Source: Sodaliphilus pleomorphus
GTDB lineage: Bacteria > Bacteroidota > Bacteroidia > Bacteroidales > Muribaculaceae
Length of the DNA: 64,000 nucleotides
Assembly (NCBI RefSeq): GCF_009676955.1
Contig: NZ_CP045696.1
Location: forward strand, 2,995,001-3,059,000
Reading direction: 5' to 3'
The translations under genes were made by a program, and so were the position numbers. Shown here one piece after another: positions 26,905-34,490 of the stretch; position 1 is the stretch's first letter; each line of letters starts with the position of its first letter. The notes beneath the pieces are model-generated. The model was not told where the DNA came from and did no database searches. It saw nothing but the letters and a program-made list of their open reading frames with translations.

Positions 26905-28098
26905 TTATCGGCGAGGCAGCACCTTGATGGTGAGTTTGGAATAGGCTCGGTCGCATTTCTGCTTTGCCTGCTCGACATCGCTGGCGGTGGCCAGAATCAC
27001 CCCCATGCGGCGGTGCCCCGAGATTTCGGGCTTGCCGAAAATGCGTATCTGCACTCCAGGTTCCTCAAGTGCCTTGTCGACATCGCCTATTTCTAATCGA
27101 TTGGTATCGCCCTCTACGACGATGGCTTTGCTTGCCGATGGACCGTAGAACTTGATTTCGGGTACCGGCAGCCCCATCAGTGCGCGAGCATGCAATGCAA
27201 ACTCGCTCATGTCTTGTGAAATCATGGTGACCATGCCGGTGTCGTGCGGGCGTGGCGAAACCTCGCTGAAGATGACATCGTCTCCCTTGACAAACATTTC
27301 CACGCCAAATATACCGTAGCCGCCCAATGCATCGGTTACTTTGCGGGCTATCTCATGTGCTTGGCTCAGCGCACTGTCGCTCATGTGTTGAGGCTGCCAT
27401 GAGTAGCGGTAGTCGCCGTCGACCTGGATGTGTCCCACAGGCTGGCAAAACTGGGTGCCTGCCACGTTGCGCACCGTGAGCATGGTTATCTCGTAGTCGA
27501 AGTCGACAAAGCCCTCTACAATCACGCGTCCGGCGCCGGCACGGCCGCCTTCTTGGGAAATGTGCCAAGCCTTGTCGATGTCGGCCTGGCTCTTGATGGT
27601 GCTTTGGCCATGTCCCGATGAGCTCATGATGGGCTTCACCACACAAGGAATGCCTATCGATTTCACAGCCTCGCGAAATTCCTCCTCGGTTGAAGCAAAC
27701 TTGTAGGGTGATGTTTTCACGCCAAGTTTCTCGGCTGCCAGACGACGTATGCCCTCACGGTTCATGGTGAGCAAGGTGGCATAGGCTGTGGGTGTCACAT
27801 TGTAGCCTTCTTTTTCCAGCTCTACAAGCGTGGGGGTTGCGATGGCCTCGACCTCGGGAATGATGTGGTCGGGTTTCTCTTCTTCGATTACTTGACGCAG
27901 GGCAGTGCCGTCGAGCATGTTGAGCACGCGGCTTTTTTCGGCCACATGCATGGCCGGTGCTCCGGCATAGCGGTCGCATGCCACTACTTCCACTCCCAGG
28001 CGTTGGAGCTCGATGCACACTTCTTTACCCAGCTCTCCGCTGCCAAGCAGCAATGCTTTGGTACCTATTTCGGTCCCGATGGTTCCAATTTTTGTCAT
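26905..28098 (-). CDS. purT: formate-dependent phosphoribosylglycinamide formyltransferase (GAR transformylase 2)
   Basis: A 397-aa ATP-grasp enzyme of standard PurT length. The start [21 protein letters not shown] matches the family N-terminus, followed by the ATP-grasp signatures [32 protein letters not shown] and [15 protein letters not shown]. It makes formyl-GAR from GAR, formate and ATP in purine synthesis. It is monocistronic behind a well-spaced promoter. Confidence 0.96.
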   Translation of the reverse strand: MTKIGTIGTEIGTKALLLGSGELGKEVCIELQRLGVEVVACDRYAGAPAMHVAEKSRVLNMLDGTALRQVIEEEKPDHIIPEVEAIATPTLVELEKEGYNVTPTAYATLLTMNREGIRRLAAEKLGVKTSPYKFASTEEEFREAVKSIGIPCVVKPIMSSSGHGQSTIKSQADIDKAWHISQEGGRAGAGRVIVEGFVDFDYEITMLTVRNVAGTQFCQPVGHIQVDGDYRYSWQPQHMSDSALSQAHEIARKVTDALGGYGIFGVEMFVKGDDVIFSEVSPRPHDTGMVTMISQDMSEFALHARALMGLPVPEIKFYGPSASKAIVVEGDTNRLEIGDVDKALEEPGVQIRIFGKPEISGHRRMGVILATASDVEQAKQKCDRAYSKLTIKVLPRR

Positions 28099-28129
28099 TG
28101 TTGATGATAGTTAACGCATTTTTGGTTTA

Positions 28130-28160
28130 CAAAGTTACATTTTGTTGATGTAAATGGCAA
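28130..28160 (-). promoter_or_regulatory. promoter of purT
   Basis: On the minus strand TTG (28158-28160) and TAACTTTG (28130-28137) are separated by 20 nt. The start codon is 31 nt further on. Confidence 0.7.
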
Positions 28161-28189
28161 TTATCCATTCCATAATTTGTGGAGTCGTG

Positions 28190-28221
28190 TTTTGATAACT
28201 CGATAATAATGAGTAAATTTG
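28190..28221 (+). promoter_or_regulatory. promoter of the 280-aa secreted protein gene
   Basis: TTTTG at 28190-28194 and TAAATTTG at 28214-28221, 19 nt apart; start codon 28 nt downstream. Divergent from the purT promoter. Confidence 0.7.
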
Positions 28222-28249
28222 CAGTCTGTAAGGAAGTTATCATTTTATA

Positions 28250-29092
28250 ATGAGGAAATTATGCATTTTAGTGTCGGTCATGGCTTTGATGGCTGCCCCC
28301 TGCCGTGTCGTGGGGCAGGCCAGGGGCGTGGCTGCCGGTGCCGACAACGTTGACGATGGCATGGACGAGTGGCTGCGCATGCCTGTGAGGCGCTTGCATC
28401 CTGAGCGCGCAGCAACAGGGGAGCGCACCAAGAAGAACAACAGCGACAAGAAACAGTACAAGTACAATGGCCACCGCTATGTGCCACAGAAGTCGGCCGA
28501 GCAACGGGCTGCCGATGCCCGCGAAAAGGCCCATCTCGACTCATTGCTGGCTATCGACTACACGTTGCCTGACTACTCAAGTCTCTTCCCCACGCGTTTG
28601 ACATGGAAAGACGAGCCGGTGAAGGAGTCGCGTGAGCAGCTCATCTCTTCATTCAACAGCACCGACCTGGACGGAGAAACGCGATATGTGCCCAAGGATG
28701 TGACGTTGGGCAATGACACCAATGCCCTGTTCTTTTATTTTGATGTGAAAAACAGGCGTCCTCAGTCTTTGCGGCTGCGGGCGCAGTACTATGCCGACGA
28801 CCCGCTTGGCATCGAGAAACTGAAATTTGTGATCGACGGTTTCGACTATTATTTCACTCCAAGTGCTGTGAAAAAGGGTTCCGACGCCTACAATCGCTAC
28901 TGGGAAAATTTTGACATCTGCCTTTCGAGTCGTGACAAGGACCTGGTCTATGCCTTGGCCCATTGCTCGTGGGCACGCGTGACCTATATAGGCGACCGAG
29001 GTTTCAATCATGTGAAAATTCTCTCCAAGGAGCAAATCAAGGATTTCTACAACACCTTGCAGCTCTACCGCGTCATGGGCGGCAAGTTATGA
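28250..29092 (+). CDS. secreted protein of unknown function
   Basis: A 280-aa protein with a signal peptide (MRKLCILVSVMALMAAPCRVVG). A basic, Lys/Arg-rich low-complexity linker (residues about 45-95) precedes a compact C-terminal domain with alternating strands (LRLRAQYYADDPLGIEKLKF, then VIDGFDYYF). I do not recognise the family and see no catalytic motif. It is monocistronic with its own promoter and terminator. Confidence 0.7.
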   Translation: MRKLCILVSVMALMAAPCRVVGQARGVAAGADNVDDGMDEWLRMPVRRLHPERAATGERTKKNNSDKKQYKYNGHRYVPQKSAEQRAADAREKAHLDSLLAIDYTLPDYSSLFPTRLTWKDEPVKESREQLISSFNSTDLDGETRYVPKDVTLGNDTNALFFYFDVKNRRPQSLRLRAQYYADDPLGIEKLKFVIDGFDYYFTPSAVKKGSDAYNRYWENFDICLSSRDKDLVYALAHCSWARVTYIGDRGFNHVKILSKEQIKDFYNTLQLYRVMGGKL

Positions 29093-29196
29093 GGAAACAC
29101 GTTATCCCTTTTTCTACTCGTTGTTAGGAACTGTGCTCTGCAACATGCTGTGTTGGTAGAAGAGTTATCTGTGTTTTTTTTGATTACAAGAAATAA

Positions 29197-29231
29197 AAAA
29201 GGCAGCAGGCCATTGTGGCTTGCTGCCTTTT
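29197..29231. terminator. bidirectional intrinsic terminator
   Basis: AAAAGGCAGCAGGCC pairs with GGCTTGCTGCCTTTT (one G-U pair) around ATTGT, flanked by A and T runs. It serves the convergent secreted-protein and wHTH genes. Confidence 0.85.
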
Positions 29232-29284
29232 GTAAACTTTAACAACAAAATTAACTTGATGTTTTCTTTAGATTGTTGATTGCG

Positions 29285-29488
29285 TTAAACAAGAGTTACA
29301 TCAACATCCTTCGCAGCCTCGTTCACATTCACTTTGCCTTCACGGGCAAGCCAGCCGATAGCTGCGTAAACTTCTTTTTCTTTAAGCTTTGTGGCCTTCT
29401 TAAGACCCTTTACGTCAAGCGTGCCCTCGGCAGCATCCAATGCTTTCCACACGGCACCGGCCCAAAGTCCAATAGTTTCTACGTTCAT
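29285..29488 (-). CDS. small winged helix-turn-helix protein (DUF2582)
   Basis: A 67-aa protein that is all winged helix: GLWAGAVWKALDAAEGTLDV, then KGLKKATKLKEKEVYAAIGW and LAREGKV. It matches the short DUF2582/wHTH family common in Bacteroidota and likely binds nucleic acid; targets are unknown. A well-spaced promoter lies upstream. It is divergent from rsgA across a 428-bp region that contains a (CG)n inverted repeat. Confidence 0.9.
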   Translation of the reverse strand: MNVETIGLWAGAVWKALDAAEGTLDVKGLKKATKLKEKEVYAAIGWLAREGKVNVNEAAKDVDVTLV

Positions 29489-29535
29489 AATTCCAATTAA
29501 TTAATTTATAAAACACTTTGTTTCTTTAAACGTCG

Positions 29536-29567
29536 CAAAGTTAGACTAAATGATATCAAAAAACAAA
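29536..29567 (-). promoter_or_regulatory. promoter of the small wHTH gene
   Basis: On the minus strand TTTG (29564-29567) and TAACTTTG (29536-29543) lie 20 nt apart, a near-perfect Bacteroidota promoter. Confidence 0.8.
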
Positions 29568-29695
29568 CTTTTTTGTAAATTTTCTATAAAATCAACCTTG
29601 CTTTGAACAAAGATGCGCGTTAAATAAAGTTAAATAGCGAAGCATAATATTTTGATTACTAATGTGTTGCAGAAAATCATTATTTTGTTTTTCAA

Positions 29696-29763
29696 TTTCT
29701 CGCGCGCGTGCGCGCGCGAGAAATAAGCCGGTTTCCCTTGCGCGCGCACGCGCGCGCGAGAAA
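29696..29763. repeat. paired alternating-CG palindromes (Z-DNA/cruciform-prone)
   Basis: 29696-29723 is a near-perfect palindrome with 13-bp arms TTTCTCGCGCGCG and their complement around TG. At 29740-29763 lies a second block, GCGCGCGCACGCGCGCGC followed by GAGAAA, which is the inverse of the first. Alternating purine-pyrimidine CG tracts favour left-handed DNA, and the two blocks could also pair. It sits in the divergent region between the wHTH gene and rsgA. Confidence 0.85.
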
Positions 29764-29903
29764 CGACATGATTCCGTATTCGCGGTATGACGTCGGACGG
29801 GAGAGAGATTTGCCAGGGTGCTTTTTCCCTCTTACGACTCTTTCACCGTGCAATACAGTCTTAAAAATATAACTCATGTGTACCTGTATAAGTTATCTTT
29901 TTG

Positions 29904-29911
29904 TAACTTTG
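29904..29911 (+). promoter_or_regulatory. -7 element abutting the rsgA GTG start
   Basis: TAACTTTG ends 5 nt before the GTG start codon at 29917, so the mRNA is predicted to start at or next to the start codon. No good -33 match was found. Confidence 0.55.
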
Positions 29912-29916
29912 CCTGC

Positions 29917-30852
29917 GTGAAAGGGCTGATAGTAAAAAATACCGGTAGCTGGTATATCGTTCGCACTGCATCGGGCGAGGAAATACCCTGCAAAATCAAG
30001 GGCACGTTCCGGCTCAAGGGCTTTAGGTGTACCAATCCTGTGGCGGTGGGTGATCATGTTGAGATCGACCGCCGCCCCGACAATACGGCTTTTATTACAA
30101 AAATAGATGAGCGCAAGAACTACATCATTAGGCGTGCAAGCAACCTTTCCAAGGAGTTCCAGATTCTTGCAGCCAACCTTGACTTGGCTGTGCTTGTCGT
30201 GACGCTGGTCAATCCAGAGACCAGCACCACCTTTATCGACCGTTTCCTGGCCACAGCCGAGGCCTACAATGTAGATACACTTATTGCCATCAACAAGATT
30301 GATTTGCTCGTTGATGACGACAGCCGTGCCCTGCTTGAGGCCGTGGCCTACTTGTATGCCTCGATTGGCTACGATGTGATAAAGATGTCGACCGTCACTG
30401 GTGAGGGCTTGCAGGAGCTTGCCCGGGCTCTCACAGGCAAAATGTCGCTCTTGAGCGGGAACAGCGGCGTGGGAAAGAGCTCGATCATCAACAAGCTGGT
30501 GCCTGGCGCAAGGCTCAGGGTGGGCACGATAAGCGATGTGCACCACACGGGCATGCACACCACCACCTTCAGCGAGATGCTTGACCTGCCTGCCGGCGGT
30601 GCCATCATCGACACCCCTGGCGTGAAGGGCTTTGGTACCATCGACTTTGAGAAGGGAGAAGTGGCCCACTATTTTCCCGAAATTTTCAAAATGTCGTCGC
30701 AGTGCAGATACAACAATTGCACCCACACCCATGAGCCTGGCTGTGCCGTGCTCGAGGCAGTGAGCGACCACCGCATTGCCCAGTCGCGCTATGCCAGCTA
30801 TCTGAGTATAATCGACGACAGCACCGAGGGCAAGTACCGCAAGCCTTACTGA
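29917..30852 (+). CDS. rsgA: ribosome small subunit-dependent GTPase A
   Basis: A 311-aa circularly permuted GTPase that helps mature the 30S subunit. An OB-fold precedes the G motifs in permuted order: NKID at 126-129 (G4), P-loop GNSGVGKS at 181-188 (G1), DTPG at 232-235 (G3). A zinc knuckle follows (Cys263, Cys268, His270, Cys276 in [14 protein letters not shown]). The start GTG at 29917 ([12 protein letters not shown]) matches where the family begins; the frame upstream is open but unlike the family. The TAACTTTG box only 5 nt before it suggests a leaderless message. Confidence 0.95.
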   Translation: MKGLIVKNTGSWYIVRTASGEEIPCKIKGTFRLKGFRCTNPVAVGDHVEIDRRPDNTAFITKIDERKNYIIRRASNLSKEFQILAANLDLAVLVVTLVNPETSTTFIDRFLATAEAYNVDTLIAINKIDLLVDDDSRALLEAVAYLYASIGYDVIKMSTVTGEGLQELARALTGKMSLLSGNSGVGKSSIINKLVPGARLRVGTISDVHHTGMHTTTFSEMLDLPAGGAIIDTPGVKGFGTIDFEKGEVAHYFPEIFKMSSQCRYNNCTHTHEPGCAVLEAVSDHRIAQSRYASYLSIIDDSTEGKYRKPY

Positions 30853-30864
30853 GCCCTGGGGGCG

Positions 30865-31338
30865 CTACATGATGAGCATGAGCAGTGGTATGGGGATGTG
30901 CCCGTCGGTCGTGCACACGATGTCGCTCGAGTAGGTGCTGCGCCCTTGGTACACATGCCCGTTGCAGTAGGTGTAAACGATGTCACTTGAGTAGGTGCTG
31001 CGCCCGCGGTAGAGGTAGCGCCCGTCCCAAGTGCACACGATGTCGCTTGAGTAGGTGCTGTTGCCACGGTACACGTAGCGCAGGTCCCAAGTGCACACGA
31101 TGTCGCTCGAGTAGGTGCTGCGCCCGTGATACACATGCCCCCTGTAGTAGGTGTAGAGGATGTCGCTCGAGTAGGTGCTGCGCCCGCGGTAGAGGTAGCG
31201 CCCGTCGTAGGTGTAGAGAATATCGCTCGAGTAGGTGCTGTTGCCACGGTAGATATAGGCGGCTTGTGCAAGGCTGCAAGTGGTGAGCAACAATACTGCC
31301 ACTGCCACCATTTTTGCTATGTCTGAAATATGTTTCAT
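30865..31338 (-). CDS. secreted protein made of six 20-residue repeats
   Basis: A 157-aa protein. A signal peptide (residues 1-26) is followed by six exact-length repeats with core xGxSTYSSDI at 31-40, 51-60, 71-80, 91-100, 111-120 and 131-140. Each is followed by a variable loop such as LYTYDGRYLY or VCTWDLRYVY. Repeats 1-3 and 4-6 also match in order (Asn, Arg, Arg at the variable core position), so a 60-residue unit was duplicated. The pattern suggests a small beta-propeller or beta-solenoid exported to the envelope. Function unknown. It converges on rsgA with a 12-bp gap. Confidence 0.75.
   Translation of the reverse strand: MKHISDIAKMVAVAVLLLTTCSLAQAAYIYRGNSTYSSDILYTYDGRYLYRGRSTYSSDILYTYYRGHVYHGRSTYSSDIVCTWDLRYVYRGNSTYSSDIVCTWDGRYLYRGRSTYSSDIVYTYCNGHVYQGRSTYSSDIVCTTDGHIPIPLLMLIM
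30898..31257. repeat. tandem 60-bp coding repeats (six units, 180-bp superperiod)
   Basis: Six in-frame 60-bp units inside the secreted repeat protein, very similar at DNA level (the ATGTCGCT(C/T)GAGTAGGTGCT core recurs). Units 1-3 correspond to units 4-6. The array could change copy number by slippage or recombination. Confidence 0.85.
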
Positions 31339-31624
31339 TGCCTCTTGAGTATATTTGGAGTTTGTTTTTTGCTTTGCATCGGCAATGGGGGAGAGGTGGG
31401 TGCCTCGTCACAAGCTGCTTGCAGCCGCTTGCGATTATTATCACACTGTTGTTGTGCGCTCTGCGCTCCCGACCACTGTGTGCTTTGTACAAATGTAAAC
31501 AAAATTTCCCGATCTGTGTTCGGCGGCCAGCAGTTTGTGACAGCGTGCTGTCTTTTTTTTCAGCATTAATTTTATGTGGTGTTAAGATAATTTAGTGAAA
31601 AATCGTTACATTTGCATTTGCCAA
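31339..31624. other. divergent promoter region, no gene seen
   Basis: About 286 bp between the repeat-protein gene and the TRIC-like gene. It contains a minus-strand TACATTTG (31490-31497) and a plus-strand TACATTTG (31607-31614). No ORF or RNA was recognised. Confidence 0.5.
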
Positions 31625-32260
31625 ATGGATGCACAGACCGACATACAGCAGATGATGGGTACCTTTGAATACTTTCTCGAGATCTTGGCGACCCTGTTTT
31701 ATGCAATAAGTGGCGTGAGACTTGCTGCCGTCAAGAAGTTTGACTGGTTTGGAGCCTATACCATAGGATTTGTCACAGCCATAGGCGGCGGCACTATACG
31801 AGATGTTTTCTTGAAGTGCAATCCTTTCTGGATGCTCGACCCGTGGTATGCCATCGCCACCATTGTGGGGCTTGTGATGGTGATTGTGCTGAAAAAATAC
31901 CTGGTGCGCATCGAGGGCACTTTCTACATCTTCGATGCCATAGGGTTGGGTCTCTTTGTCGATGTGGGCATCTACAAGACTTTGCTCATGGGCTTCCCCA
32001 TGTGGGTGGCCATCATCATGGGCACGATCACGGGCGCCTTTGGCGGCGTGCTGCGCGACATCTTTATCAACGAGGAGCCTCTTGTGTTCCGCAAGGAGAT
32101 ATATGCCACAGCGTGCATCGCGGGGGGCTTGGTCTACTGGGGGTGCTTGATGGCGGGCGCGTCGGCAACAGTGCAGCAGGTTGCATGCGGCCTGTTTATT
32201 ATCGTTCTGCGTTTTCTTGCTGTTAAGCACAACTGGAGCTTCCCGATATTGAAAAATTGA
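31625..32260 (+). CDS. trimeric intracellular cation channel (TRIC/UPF0126) family protein
   Basis: A 211-aa inner-membrane protein with about seven membrane segments in two related halves. Each half ends in the family's signature: GGGTIRDVF and GGVLRDIF. YAISGVRLAAVKKFDWFGAY near the N-terminus is also typical. Bacterial members are homologous to TRIC channels and may conduct potassium or other ions; the substrate here is unknown. A -7 box ends 11 nt before ATG 31625. ATG at 31652 would also fit the family and give a longer leader. GtrA follows 32 bp downstream. Confidence 0.85.
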   Translation: MDAQTDIQQMMGTFEYFLEILATLFYAISGVRLAAVKKFDWFGAYTIGFVTAIGGGTIRDVFLKCNPFWMLDPWYAIATIVGLVMVIVLKKYLVRIEGTFYIFDAIGLGLFVDVGIYKTLLMGFPMWVAIIMGTITGAFGGVLRDIFINEEPLVFRKEIYATACIAGGLVYWGCLMAGASATVQQVACGLFIIVLRFLAVKHNWSFPILKN

Positions 32261-32292
32261 AAACAAAAGTCACACAATTATCTCAGCGTCAC

Positions 32293-32730
32293 ATGAAAAT
32301 AGATAAAGCCGAAACTCATAAAACCTTCATCCAGCTCCTTAAGTATGGTGTGATAGGCCTTAGCAACACTTTTATTACCTGGATTGCCTTTTTTGTATTA
32401 AACTCGCTGCTGGGTGTGCCCTACATGCTGAGCAATGCGGTGGGCTATGTTCTGGGCGTGGTCAACAGCTTCATCTGGAATCGCACCTGGGTGTTCAAGG
32501 CCAAGAGCGACATCAAGCGCGAGGCGGTGCTGTTTGTCGTGGGATTCTTGTTGTGCTACGGGTTGCAGTCGATCGTGAGTGTCATCATGCTCGAGGGCTT
32601 CGACATGAAGCATTTCACATTGAGCTGGATACCCAAGGCAGGGCAGAATATCACCATGCTCGTGGCCATGGTATTCTACACGCTTGCCAATTACATTTAC
32701 AATCGCTGTGTGACTTTTAAGGAGAAATGA
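32293..32730 (+). CDS. GtrA family membrane protein
   Basis: A 145-aa protein with four membrane segments and the family motif NSFIWNRTWVFKAKS between segments 2 and 3. GtrA-like proteins are thought to flip undecaprenyl-phosphate-linked sugars for cell-surface glycan modification. ATG 32293 was chosen over a TTG overlapping the previous gene. It lies 32 bp behind the TRIC-like gene, probably in the same transcript. Confidence 0.88.
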   Translation: MKIDKAETHKTFIQLLKYGVIGLSNTFITWIAFFVLNSLLGVPYMLSNAVGYVLGVVNSFIWNRTWVFKAKSDIKREAVLFVVGFLLCYGLQSIVSVIMLEGFDMKHFTLSWIPKAGQNITMLVAMVFYTLANYIYNRCVTFKEK

Positions 32731-32736
32731 TGCTTT

Positions 32737-32754
32737 GGGCACTTGCAAGTGCCC
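32737..32754. terminator. 18-bp perfect palindrome between convergent genes
   Basis: GGGCACTTGCAAGTGCCC, 6 bp after the GtrA stop and just beyond the end of the M24 peptidase gene. There is no T run, so its role as terminator is a guess. Confidence 0.4.
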
Positions 32755-32762
32755 ATGCCACC

Positions 32763-33962
32763 TCAATAGGGCTTCCCCATCTCGTGCAGCTCCTCGGGCA
32801 TCGTGGTGATGCACTCCAGGCAGTGTGGCTGCACAATGTAGGTGTTCTCGATGCCCACAGCGCCTATTCCTGGCAACACATATTTTGGCTCGATGGCAAT
32901 GACTTGCCCGGTGTGCAGCACGTCGCGGCTGCGAGGGGCAAGCACGGGGGCTTCGTTGGTCTCCAGGCCTATGCCATGGCCCACAAAGCCGGCATGCTGC
33001 CTGTGCCCCATGAAGTAGTCGGCCAGCCCGGCCTCTTGGGTCATCTCAAGGGCAGTGGCATAGAGCTCGCGTGCTTCCACGCCGTGGCGCCCCTCACGGG
33101 CCAGCCGGTGGTTGATGTCGACCGACAGCTGGTGAGCCTTCTTGGCGATGTCGGGCACATTGCCCACTGCATAGGTGCGGGTCATGTCGGTCATGTAGCC
33201 GCCATAGTTCATGCCCATGTCGACCATGATGGTGGTGTGTAGCTTGATGATGGAGCCGTTGGCTCCCACAGGTTGCGACAGATTGATGCCGGCTCCTCCC
33301 ATGGCAAAGTCGTAGGGGCTGGGCTCGTCGGCATTGTCGCCCGCGAGCAGACTGCCCATAAACATCTCCATGGCATCGCCGTGGCATCGCACGAGGCCTG
33401 TACTACCTGCCAGCCTGGCCTGGCGCTCAATTTCTATTTCCAGCTCAAGGTCGGTCATGCCGCTGCGGTAGAGTGTGGGCACCTGCTTGTACACACTCAC
33501 GTGGCGGCGGGCGCTCTCTCGCAGCAGTTGCTGCTCCATGCCCGACTTCACCGCGCGCAGCTGTCGCATTGCCGCGCTGCCGTCTACTGCCTCGGCGCTG
33601 TCAAACGCACGCCTCAACCGTGCCCATTGTGCTTGTGGCATGGTGTCGGCCATCATGGCCAACTTGTGCGGCAACCGCTCGAGGTGACCAGGTATGAGCT
33701 CGGGCTTGTGCACATAGGTCACGCAGGGCTCGTTCTCGTAGCCCAGGGGCCGTCGCACATAGTAGTGCACCTGCCCCTGGGCGGTGATGTAGGTGAAGCC
33801 ATTAAACACCCGCCCGCTCGTGTAGTAGAGGTCGATGTTGTCGGCAAGCAAGGCAGCATCGGCCCCCATGTGTGTCAGTGCTTGTGCAATGGCGTCGATG
33901 CGCGATGCTATCTCCTGCTCCCAGCCAGCAGGCACAAAATGCTCGGTGTGTGTGTTAGACAT
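32763..33962 (-). CDS. M24 family metallopeptidase (Xaa-Pro aminopeptidase-like)
   Basis: A 399-aa cytoplasmic protein. The N-terminal creatinase-like domain is followed by the pita-bread catalytic domain. Metal ligands are seen as two Asp in VDMGMNYGGYMTDMTRTY, His in GHGIGLETNEAPV, Glu in VIAIEPKYVLP and Glu in VGIENTYIV. Family enzymes remove N-terminal residues before proline. It is the last gene of the zapA-rny-ricT-gldH operon, 15 bp behind gldH. Confidence 0.9.
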   Translation of the reverse strand: MSNTHTEHFVPAGWEQEIASRIDAIAQALTHMGADAALLADNIDLYYTSGRVFNGFTYITAQGQVHYYVRRPLGYENEPCVTYVHKPELIPGHLERLPHKLAMMADTMPQAQWARLRRAFDSAEAVDGSAAMRQLRAVKSGMEQQLLRESARRHVSVYKQVPTLYRSGMTDLELEIEIERQARLAGSTGLVRCHGDAMEMFMGSLLAGDNADEPSPYDFAMGGAGINLSQPVGANGSIIKLHTTIMVDMGMNYGGYMTDMTRTYAVGNVPDIAKKAHQLSVDINHRLAREGRHGVEARELYATALEMTQEAGLADYFMGHRQHAGFVGHGIGLETNEAPVLAPRSRDVLHTGQVIAIEPKYVLPGIGAVGIENTYIVQPHCLECITTMPEELHEMGKPY

Positions 33963-33977
33963 GTGTTGTTCTTTTTT

Positions 33978-34490
33978 TTATTTAGATGGAGTGACAATGA
34001 TTCCTATGTTGCTAAGGCCTGCAATCACCGGGCAATCTTTCATGCCTGGCCAGGCCACTATGCGCTTCATCTGCCAGGGCCTCACTCGGCGTGCTATCAA
34101 GGCGCTGCTCTGGTAGTAGACCCCGAAGCCGCTTCCCTGGAAATTGCCATATCGGTCGGTGATGGTGTATTCAACACGGTTTCTCATCACCTTGCCGCAG
34201 GTGTCGATAATGTCGACAGTGAGTATGAGCTTGTCATACTTGTACATGTCGGTGTTGCGCACGGCAAGGGTCACGTCGTAGGTGCCTGTTGAGTCGCCGC
34301 ATTGCGGTGTGAAATAGATGGGAGCGCCGGTTGCCCACCCGTGGTCGGGCAGGTCACGGAAGTCGCTATAAGAAGTATGCTCGGGTGAGCAACCACCTAA
34401 GCATACTACTACTATTGCGATAGCGACGAGCAGCACTCCTGCCCAGGGCCCACAATCATTCTTTGTTTTCCTGGTTGGCTTTGGGAGCAT
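33978..34490 (-). CDS. gldH: gliding motility lipoprotein GldH
   Basis: A 170-aa lipoprotein of normal GldH length. The start ATG at 34490 lies inside the 3' end of ricT (35-bp overlap in another frame). It gives a proper lipoprotein signal: basic KPTRKTK, hydrophobic VLLVAIAIVVV, lipobox CLGGC. The mature part has YSDFRDLPDHGWA, FTPQCGDSTGTYDV and YGNFQGSGFGVYYQ, as in GldH. GldH belongs to the gliding and type IX secretion set, but it is also conserved in non-motile Bacteroidales next to ricT. The overlap implies translational coupling. Confidence 0.88.
   Translation of the reverse strand: MLPKPTRKTKNDCGPWAGVLLVAIAIVVVCLGGCSPEHTSYSDFRDLPDHGWATGAPIYFTPQCGDSTGTYDVTLAVRNTDMYKYDKLILTVDIIDTCGKVMRNRVEYTITDRYGNFQGSGFGVYYQSSALIARRVRPWQMKRIVAWPGMKDCPVIAGLSNIGIIVTPSK

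Noticed and set aside
30898-31257. CRISPR-like regularly spaced repeats
   Set aside because: The 60-bp periodicity is in frame within a signal-peptide-bearing ORF, with repeats directly abutting and no spacers or cas genes.
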